A stretch of DNA of 64,000 bases, taken from the NCBI GenBank assembly GCA_038851035.1, contig JAWCLH010000001.1:134098-198097 (forward strand). Direction: 5' to 3'. Both the position numbers and the translations under genes were made by a program. Every line of letters starts with the position of its first letter. Within the stretch, counting starts at the first letter, position 1. Shown here in pieces: positions 36,393-43,798 of the stretch. The DNA is from Thermoplasmata archaeon (GTDB lineage Archaea; Thermoplasmatota; DTKX01; VGTL01). A model generated the notes under the pieces. That model made no database searches and was not told where the DNA came from. It saw only the letters and a list, made by a program, of their open reading frames with translations.

Positions 36393-39300
36393 CCCCCGTC
36401 TGCCGTCTGTGAATTCTCAGACCGATTGTGAGCAAAAGCGTGGTCAGAGGTATCATTATGCCAAGCGCCGCAAGCAGGCCGCTGGCCGTCCAGACCCAGC
36501 TCGTCTCCTCAGAGATTCCCGCAGGCTTCTCGACGACCTTCAGTTTCACGGTCCGGGTCACTTGGTTCCCCGCCCCGTCCATCGCGGTCACCGTCACGGT
36601 ATTCCCGCCCTTCCTCATCGTCTGGACGGTCGAGAATTTCCCTTCAGCATCCACAAGCACCGGGACGCCGTTGACGGTCACCCTCGCGCCTGGCTCTGTT
36701 ATGCCGCTGACCGTGACCGAGAGCTCGCTCGTCCTGAAGCCCTCCACGGGCTCGATGAGCTCGAGCGGGGGCGCCAGAGTGTCGACCAACACCCGTAGCT
36801 CCAAAGCGACGGTGTTGCCCGCGGCGTCGCTGCCCTCGACACGAATCACATTTGGACCGTCGGGGAGCTCCAGCTCGGATGTAAAGGTGCCGCCCGAGGT
36901 GTCCACCGCGGCACCGTTAAGGGCAAGTCTCATTCCGGCCTCGCAGGTGCCCCTGACCGTCACGCGGTGGCTCGGAATCAGCTGGCCTTCGTAGGGCTCC
37001 AGAATTATGACGAGCGGTCTTGTGGTGTCGAGCGTTATTATTCGAACCAGCTTTATTGTGTTGCCCGCCCTGTCGACGCCATCGAACAATAGCTCGTTCA
37101 CACCTTCCTGCAGCGTGCAGGTCAGGGAGAAGGAGCCGTCGGGGCCGATGGTGACGAGGCCGCCGTTCATCCTGAGCGACACATCCGTGTCCGTCGTCCC
37201 TTGAACGAGCAGGGTTATCTGGTTGGTAATGCTGTTGTTCTCGGGCGACGTCACGGTCAGGCGAATCTCGTTATCCAGCACCACCGTTCTCTTGATGATA
37301 GCGCGGTTCCCGACCCCGTCGCTCGAGACGACGGTGATCAGGTTGGGGCCTGGGGAAAGCCCGAGCTCGAACGAGAAGCTCCCGTCGGCTTCCAGCTCCC
37401 TCCGGACGTCGTTGACCATGAGGGAGGCGCCCGGCTCGGTCCTCCCGCTGACCAGAACCGAGGCCACCCGGGTCAGGAGGCCGTCCGGGGGGCTGGTGAG
37501 TCTCAGAACGGGAGGAGTTATGTCCAGATTGAGGACCCAGGAGGTGGAGTTGGTGTTGCCCGAGCGGTCCTTCGCGAAGAGGAAGTAGACGTTCCTCCCC
37601 TCCACCAGCCTGAGCGGGAAGGAGAAGCTCCCGTCCGCCCCGACGCTTGCGGGGAGGTAGTTGATGGTCAGGGTCGAGCCCGGCTCCACCCTACCGACCA
37701 GATTCACCGCGATTGAATTACCCCAGCTGTCGCAGGCGGGAGACTCAACGACGATGAAGGGCGGAGTCAGGTCTATGGTCACCCGGACCGATGCCGAGGC
37801 CTCGTTGCCGGCGATGTCCGTGACTTTGGCGGTGATGCTCCAGACGCCCTCGGGGACGTTCTCCATAATGTACAGCCAGCTCCCGGCGGGCAGGAGCTCG
37901 ACCCAGCTGACGCCGTCGTAGCTGAGGCTCAGTTTCTCCATTCCGGAGCCGATGTCGGAGGCGATGCCGACGAGGGTGACTGTGGTGAAGTTCTGGAAGG
38001 TGTCGTCGGCGGGCTCGAGTATCACCACCACGGGCAGGCTGTCGTCAACTATCACAACGGTGGCCTCCATCGTCCTGTCCACGACCACCTTCGTCTCGCC
38101 AGTGAAGCCCGCCTTGCTCGCGGTGAGGGTGTAGGGGGTGTAGTAGCGGGTCGCGAGCCTGGTCTGGGTGTACTCCACTACGGAGAACGGCGGCACCAGC
38201 CCGCTCTCGGTGCAGACGGTCCTGAGGACTTCTGTGCCGAAATTGTCCTTCGCGATCACATCGGCGGAGGGGACGGGCCGTCCGTTCTGCCACGTGACCT
38301 TTATGCCGAGCCACCAGTTGATGATCACAGTGCTCTTGTCGTCGAAGTAGGTCACGCGGGCCTTGTTAAATGTGGAGTTGAGGGACCACACCGTCGAGAC
38401 CCCCGAGAGCTGGAGGTCTGCGGTTGTCGCCTGAATCGAGCTGTCTATGAGGCTCACCCAGGACTCGTCGCTGACGTTGGCTCCGTACGCGCAGGAGGTT
38501 ATCGTGCATCCCTTCAGGGTTCCATTCCCAGAGCTTTCCGCGAGGAACCCGTAGGTGCAGTCCGTTATTTTGGAGGTCACCATGGGCCGGGAGAAATAGG
38601 TCGAGTAGATTGCCGCGTACAGGTGGCTGAAGCTGCAGTCCGTGATCTCGGGCCAGGAGACCATGTCGCAGTGGATGCCATAAGCCCTCCCGTTCCCGTT
38701 GCCAGCGACCGTGATGTTCTGAATTCTGCCTGCCGACCTCTCTAGTTTTACTCCAGTAAGGGCCATATCCGAGCCCGCGGGGGCGTTCAGAAATACCTTC
38801 ATGTCGCTGATTGTGATCCCCTTGACCCCGACCAAAAGCACTCCCGAGCATGGGAGGGTAGAGGGCTTCTCGAGGGTTAGGTTGAACTCCGAGTTGGAGA
38901 GGCTCAGGCTCTGAACCACGCCGGACTTCGTCAGGCCAAGGAGGCTGAGCTTACACTCCTCACGGGTAGCCGTCATCGAGAACTTGGAGCCGTGGACGAC
39001 AAGCTCGCCGAGGCTTGGTTCGGTGCCGCTGGTCGATTCGAAAGTGATGAAGGACTGGGTCGTGCCAGGGGCGTTGATTTTAAAGTCGACGCGTGAGTTG
39101 ATGAACGCGATCCGGCCCATCGGGCCGTCCTGATATATAAGGAACTGGGTCAGGGGCTCGTTGTCGTAGGTGATGTTGAGGGTGGTGTTGTTGAACTCAA
39201 GGACCTCGGTGCCGGGATAGGTCCTTATGAAGGAGAACGTGAGCGGGAAGGTGCCGGTGCCGCCGCCGTAATAGAAGTTGAAGACCGAGTCGTTGAGATA

Positions 39301-42300
39301 GAGCTGGGCCCCGGCCGCGAGGTAGCTCAGCCTCATTGATTTCAGGCCGTTCATGTTCCTGCACTCGAAGAAGCACTTGGAGACTATAAAGGTGGAGCTG
39401 CTGAACCCTCCCGTGTCGCCTCCGAGGAGCATGGGCCCGGACTGAATTCCTGCGGGGCTGTAGTCCCAGACCCGCACATTGCAGTTCTCCATGACGAAGG
39501 GCGTCCTGTCCGGGGAGCGGCCCGTGTAGTAGAACAGGTCGGAGTGCGTGAGGGTGCTCAGGATGTAGGTGTAGTTCAGGAAGAAGTTGCAGTTCTTGAC
39601 CAGGCCTCCGTACGAGCTGGTGGCATAGATGATTGTTACGTCGCGATAAGTGGTCATGTCAATTGTGGTGTTGTCCATGTACAGCTGGGTCGAGCTGACG
39701 TATATCGGCCTCAGGTTGGCGTTGTTGTAGTCCTTGTTGGAGAAGAAGAGGGTGGCGTTTGTAATGTTCACATAGTCGGTCGTGGCGCCTGTGCCGCTGG
39801 CGTAGACACCGTAGATGGTTCCTCCGAGCTCCACCGGCAGACTGAGCTTCATGTTGCGCAAATCGACTTGTTTGCAGCTGCTGGTACAGATAATGTAGAC
39901 TGTCGAGCTCGCGGGCAGCTTCCAGTTTTCCATTATTATGTCGATCGAGTTGAAGTCGAGGGTGAGGCTGGTCAGGCTCGAGGCGTAAATCGCATAAAAT
40001 TGATTGCCCGTGAAGTTCAAAGCGTATATCTTGAAATTGGAGGCGTAGAGATTGGAGTAGCTGGCCAGATATATTCCGTAGTAGATGTAGAATATGTTGT
40101 AGGTTGATGTCACGTCGTTGACACCGCAGTCAATGTAGCTAAGGTTCACATTCTTGAGATAGAGATCGCGGTAGTAATAAGCGTAAATTGGATAATAAAG
40201 ATAGAAGTAGGAGTAGGCGTACGAGGTGGTGTAGTACGAACAGGCTTTGAGGTTCCTGAAAGTGATGTTCGTGTTGTTGAAGTGGGTCTGGCCGTTGTAG
40301 TAGTGATAGCCGAGGGGATAGTAGAAGTAGATATACGCCGTAGAATAGGTCGTGCCCTGATACGCGCGGCAGTACATGTTGTAAAAGTTGAGAGACGAGT
40401 TGTCAAAGCTCATGTGCGAGTAGTAGGTGTAGTAGAGGTTGTAGATGTACATGTAAGCATAGCAATATTGCGAGGCGGCGTAGGCGATGTTGTTTATTTC
40501 CCGGATTGTGAAGTTAAGATTATTGAACGCTGTGTGGCTGTAGTAATAGAGATAGTAGAAGGAATAAATGTAAAGATATGAATATGTGTAATATGATGAT
40601 GCATAGGCTCTATTGTTTACCTTTTCTATCAGGATAGTTAAATTATTGTACAGGGCATTGCTGTAGTAGTACTGATAGTAAATCGGACCGTAGAAATAGA
40701 GGTATGAGTAGGCGTAGTAGGACGTGGAGGCGTAGGATGTGCTGTTGAGGTTGCTGACCCTTATGGTCATCTTCTCGACCGTTATCGGAGTGTAGTAATA
40801 CGGATAGATACCGTAGAAGTACAGGCGGGAGTAGATATAGTATGTCCTCGCTATTGCCTGAACATTTATATTATTGATATTGATATCTGTGTCGTTCAGA
40901 ATAATAGGGGAATAATAATAGGGATACAGCAGATAGAAATAGAAATAGGCGTAGCCATAGGAGCTGCCCGAAGTCCCCGCCGTGGCGTTGCAGTAGAAGT
41001 TCTGGATGTCCATCTTTGTGTAGTTCATCGAAGATGGGCAATAATAATAAAGGTAAACAGGATACATATACAGATATGCATATCCATAATAAGTGGTGGT
41101 GGTCAGGTTGCAGAAAATATCTGCGATAAAGATATCGTTGTAATTTATTCTCGAAAACTCATATGCATAATAGGGATAGAGCCCGTACACATACACATAC
41201 GAATAGGAAGGATACGAGCCCCCCGCCTGGTATGTCTGAGCGGTGATGTTCACGAACCTGATGTATGTGTAGTTCGTGAAGAGCGGGCTGTACTGCTGCG
41301 GGTAGACGCCGTAGAAGTAGACGTATGTGTAGCCGTAATAGAGGGTGGAGTAGGTGTAGGCGCGGACGTTCGTGAAGTTCATCCAGGTGTAGTCCATCGA
41401 GACCGGGCTGTAGTAGTAGGAGTAGACGCCGTAGATGTATATCCGCCCGCCGTATGAGTAGACCGTGGAGGTCTGAGTGGCGATGGAATCGATGCGCGTG
41501 GCGTCAATGGTGGTGTACCTCATCACCGTAGGGACGTAGTAGTAGCTGTAGACGCAGTATATGTAAACGATTGAGTAGCCCTGCTGGGTGATCGACTTTA
41601 TGTCCCTGAGATAGAAGTTGGTGAAGTTCATCTTTACCTCGCTGTAGAGGTAGTAGGGATAAATCAGATAGAGGTAGTTATAGGAGTAGTAGCTGGCGCC
41701 GCCCCGGGCCGAGCTCATGAAATCGGCGACTGTGATTGTGGTGTTGTCCAGCGTCATCGGGCTGTAGTTGTCCGTCCGAATTCCGTAGACGTAGAAGTTG
41801 GTGTTGTAAGTTGTAATCGTTGTGGTGTTGATGAAGCGAATCGTGAGCGTCGTGTACTGGAGCCTCACCGGGGAGTATGAGGTCCCCAAGATGCCGTAGA
41901 AGTTGAAGTTGCTCGTCGAGGAGGAGGGGTTCGAGACATTGGTGTCGATTAGGTTGAGCGTGGTGTAGCTGAGCGTTAGGGGGGAGTAGGAGGTGCCGTA
42001 TATCCCGTATATATTTAGGGTGGCGGAGTAGGCCGCCTGGGCCTTTGCGTCGCAGGAGGTGAAGTTGAGCGTGAGGTAGTTTGAGGTCACGGGGGATGTT
42101 GAGCCCGCGTAGACGCCGTAGATTGTCCGTGTTAGGGCGGCCGAGCTCGTGAGCACATCGAAGTTGATGAAGTCGATGGAGGTGCGGTTGATGAACACTG
42201 GGCTGTTGCCGGTCGCGTATATACCGTAGCTATCGTAGGTGCAGTCTTGGAGGACGATGATCGAATCGTCCACGCTCACAGGGGAGGAGGAGGCGTATAT

Positions 42301-43536
42301 CACGTATCCACCCACGTACCTGTTGTTAAAGAGGCAGCTGCTGACCTTCACCTCCGTCGACACTGCGTAGATGTTGTAGCGGATGTACGTTGACCCCGAG
42401 AGCTGGAAGTCGAATGTGCAGCCATAGAATGTGAGCTTCGAAGAGCTTGCGTAGACGGCGTAGTGGTTGTACTGGTTGTAGTTGTTGCTGAAGCGAACTC
42501 CCTCGAAGCTAAGGGTCGAGCTGGTAGCATAGACCCCGTAGGCCGTCACGCTCGCCCGCGCGTATGTGTAGATGCTCCCGCCGGTGATTTTCGGGGGCGA
42601 GGAGGACTCGGCGTAGATTCCGTACTGCCCGTAGTATAAAGAGTTGTCCTTCATGGTGGGTCTGGAGGAGGAGAGGTAAATCTGGTAGCCATAGGAGGAG
42701 CCGGTGGTGGAGAATCCGTTTCCGGAGAAGGTGTTGCCCAAAATCACATCATTAATGCCCTGTGAATCGCTCCTGAGACCATAGCCATAATACATAGAGC
42801 TTGTTGTATAATAATTGTTGCTAATCGTGTTGTATTGTATAAGCGAGCTGGTTGTCCCATCGCTGATCGCATAGATGCCGTAGGCGTACTTCTCGTTGCC
42901 CCCGAACCCGTTATTATATATATTGTTGTACTGTATCGTTGGTGAGCATCTGTTAATATAAATGCCGCCGGTCTTGCCGTAGGCGATGTAGCTGTTCTCG
43001 ATTTTGGCCGAGGAGGTCGAGTGGAGCTGGATGCCCCCCACCCACGAGGATGTGTCGCCCCACATATCGTAGACCTCGCTCTCGTTGATGTGCAGGGTAC
43101 CGTAGACCGTGAATTTGTAGTCGTAGGAGTCGTAGGAGGCGAGGAGGCTCTGGTAGAACAGGAGCTTCCCGCCGGAGGCCACGTTCAGGGTGTACTGGCC
43201 ATCGGAGCTTTGGTCTATGAAAATCTTAGAATTGTAGACGGTCAGGCTGCTCAAGATGTCGATTTTTCCCGTGACCACCAACGACTCCCCCGCCACAATC
43301 GTGGGGTCGTCTATAATCCAGTCGCCGGAGCCGGAGTAGGCGTCGCCGGACTGCCAGGCCGAGGCGTCCGGCGCGGACGCGATGAGCAGGCACGCGAGCG
43401 CCGCGAGGAACATTCCCAGCAGCCCCAGTCTGAGTGGGTCGGCGGAGGCCGGCGGGGCATGGGTCCGTGCATCCGCGTTGGAGGAATCGGTCAGAAATCC
43501 AATCACTATATCTGCGCGCGGACAACGGGCGGTCAT
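36385..43536 (-). CDS. Giant surface protein: tyrosine-rich beta-helix repeats, Ig-like domains, membrane anchor
   Basis: 2383 residues. Signal peptide at about 36-61 (LGLLGMFLAALACLLIASAP). Residues 65-465 are an ordinary right-handed beta-helix like that of its neighbour (GGIYINRCSPTIQYNNIYNN, GIYAESSSPPKITGGSIY). Residues about 465-1185 are roughly 18 imperfect repeats of 36-43 residues that become extremely rich in Tyr. More beta-helix follows to about 1700, then a short sandwich, about six Ig-like domains (1832-2340; DLTPPFIVVESP, DITPPVLRLTSP, DTTRPLVIILEP) and a C-terminal transmembrane helix (ASGLLAALGIMIPLTTLLLT) with a basic stop. Clearly exported; function unknown. The first ATG (43536) gives a long pre-signal segment, so a later start is possible. 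Confidence 0.82.
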   Translation of the reverse strand: MTARCPRADIVIGFLTDSSNADARTHAPPASADPLRLGLLGMFLAALACLLIASAPDASAWQSGDAYSGSGDWIIDDPTIVAGESLVVTGKIDILSSLTVYNSKIFIDQSSDGQYTLNVASGGKLLFYQSLLASYDSYDYKFTVYGTLHINESEVYDMWGDTSSWVGGIQLHSTSSAKIENSYIAYGKTGGIYINRCSPTIQYNNIYNNGFGGNEKYAYGIYAISDGTTSSLIQYNTISNNYYTTSSMYYGYGLRSDSQGINDVILGNTFSGNGFSTTGSSYGYQIYLSSSRPTMKDNSLYYGQYGIYAESSSPPKITGGSIYTYARASVTAYGVYATSSTLSFEGVRFSNNYNQYNHYAVYASSSKLTFYGCTFDFQLSGSTYIRYNIYAVSTEVKVSSCLFNNRYVGGYVIYASSSPVSVDDSIIVLQDCTYDSYGIYATGNSPVFINRTSIDFINFDVLTSSAALTRTIYGVYAGSTSPVTSNYLTLNFTSCDAKAQAAYSATLNIYGIYGTSYSPLTLSYTTLNLIDTNVSNPSSSTSNFNFYGILGTSYSPVRLQYTTLTIRFINTTTITTYNTNFYVYGIRTDNYSPMTLDNTTITVADFMSSARGGASYYSYNYLYLIYPYYLYSEVKMNFTNFYLRDIKSITQQGYSIVYIYCVYSYYYVPTVMRYTTIDATRIDSIATQTSTVYSYGGRIYIYGVYSYYYSPVSMDYTWMNFTNVRAYTYSTLYYGYTYVYFYGVYPQQYSPLFTNYTYIRFVNITAQTYQAGGSYPSYSYVYVYGLYPYYAYEFSRINYNDIFIADIFCNLTTTTYYGYAYLYMYPVYLYYYCPSSMNYTKMDIQNFYCNATAGTSGSSYGYAYFYFYLLYPYYYSPIILNDTDININNINVQAIARTYYIYSRLYFYGIYPYYYTPITVEKMTIRVSNLNSTSYASTSYYAYSYLYFYGPIYYQYYYSNALYNNLTILIEKVNNRAYASSYYTYSYLYIYSFYYLYYYSHTAFNNLNFTIREINNIAYAASQYCYAYMYIYNLYYTYYSHMSFDNSSLNFYNMYCRAYQGTTYSTAYIYFYYPLGYHYYNGQTHFNNTNITFRNLKACSYYTTSYAYSYFYLYYPIYAYYYRDLYLKNVNLSYIDCGVNDVTSTYNIFYIYYGIYLASYSNLYASNFKIYALNFTGNQFYAIYASSLTSLTLDFNSIDIIMENWKLPASSTVYIICTSSCKQVDLRNMKLSLPVELGGTIYGVYASGTGATTDYVNITNATLFFSNKDYNNANLRPIYVSSTQLYMDNTTIDMTTYRDVTIIYATSSYGGLVKNCNFFLNYTYILSTLTHSDLFYYTGRSPDRTPFVMENCNVRVWDYSPAGIQSGPMLLGGDTGGFSSSTFIVSKCFFECRNMNGLKSMRLSYLAAGAQLYLNDSVFNFYYGGGTGTFPLTFSFIRTYPGTEVLEFNNTTLNITYDNEPLTQFLIYQDGPMGRIAFINSRVDFKINAPGTTQSFITFESTSGTEPSLGELVVHGSKFSMTATREECKLSLLGLTKSGVVQSLSLSNSEFNLTLEKPSTLPCSGVLLVGVKGITISDMKVFLNAPAGSDMALTGVKLERSAGRIQNITVAGNGNGRAYGIHCDMVSWPEITDCSFSHLYAAIYSTYFSRPMVTSKITDCTYGFLAESSGNGTLKGCTITSCAYGANVSDESWVSLIDSSIQATTADLQLSGVSTVWSLNSTFNKARVTYFDDKSTVIINWWLGIKVTWQNGRPVPSADVIAKDNFGTEVLRTVCTESGLVPPFSVVEYTQTRLATRYYTPYTLTASKAGFTGETKVVVDRTMEATVVIVDDSLPVVVILEPADDTFQNFTTVTLVGIASDIGSGMEKLSLSYDGVSWVELLPAGSWLYIMENVPEGVWSITAKVTDIAGNEASASVRVTIDLTPPFIVVESPACDSWGNSIAVNLVGRVEPGSTLTINYLPASVGADGSFSFPLRLVEGRNVYFLFAKDRSGNTNSTSWVLNLDITPPVLRLTSPPDGLLTRVASVLVSGRTEPGASLMVNDVRRELEADGSFSFELGLSPGPNLITVVSSDGVGNRAIIKRTVVLDNEIRLTVTSPENNSITNQITLLVQGTTDTDVSLRMNGGLVTIGPDGSFSLTCTLQEGVNELLFDGVDRAGNTIKLVRIITLDTTRPLVIILEPYEGQLIPSHRVTVRGTCEAGMRLALNGAAVDTSGGTFTSELELPDGPNVIRVEGSDAAGNTVALELRVLVDTLAPPLELIEPVEGFRTSELSVTVSGITEPGARVTVNGVPVLVDAEGKFSTVQTMRKGGNTVTVTAMDGAGNQVTRTVKLKVVEKPAGISEETSWVWTASGLLAALGIMIPLTTLLLTIGLRIHRRQTGGA
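39980..42140 (-). repeat. Tyrosine-rich degenerate protein repeat array (~18 units of ~40 residues)
   Basis: Within the giant gene, units align on YGVYSYYYSPxxxxYTxxxF followed by a variable stretch and an alternating run such as SYAYSYLYF. The first three or four units are modest in Tyr; from about 41,730 leftwards every unit has 7-13 tyrosines (about 150 in about 600 residues, hand-counted). The DNA there is richer in TAT and ATA codons than the flanks. Nucleotide copies are clearly diverged, so the array is old. Confidence 0.85.
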
Positions 43537-43540
43537 CCAT

Positions 43541-43621
43541 TCACCGACGCTTCGTAATTAATATCGATATTTAATCATGTTGGTATATCAATCTAAAAGC
43601 TAAAAAACAGTTTAAAAACTG
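43541..43621 (-). promoter_or_regulatory. AT-rich promoter/operator region of the giant surface-protein operon
   Basis: A strikingly AT-rich ~80-base island. It contains two perfect inverted repeats: AATATCGATATT (43560-43571) and CAGTTT-AA-AAACTG (43608-43621). Minus-strand GATTAAATATCG is a candidate TATA element about 30 bases before ATG 43536, so the first palindrome overlaps the likely core promoter. Regulator binding is inference. Confidence 0.55.
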
Positions 43622-43711
43622 TCATGAGAAGTGCCCCCCGGTGACCCTCCCGGACAGCATCGGCCCAATGGGCACCGCCCGGGTTACATGATCATCGTTG
43701 CCCCGGCCGCC

Positions 43712-43730
43712 CCCGGAGTTACCCTCCGGG
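43712..43730. terminator. Inverted repeat downstream of rad50
   Basis: CCCGGAG - TTACC - CTCCGGG, a perfect 7-base stem 69-87 bases past the rad50 stop. No T-run follows on either strand; candidate only. Confidence 0.3.
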
Positions 43731-43798
43731 CTCCTCGATATGCCCCGCGGCCGGCTCCCCGGAGTGACGGGCCCGCGCGCCGTGGACAGGACCGGGCG

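Noticed and set aside
36428-43557. Many long plus-strand frames opposite the giant genes
   Set aside because: They are antisense shadows: high GC and repeats leave frames open, but their sequences lack motifs and their composition follows the opposite strand.
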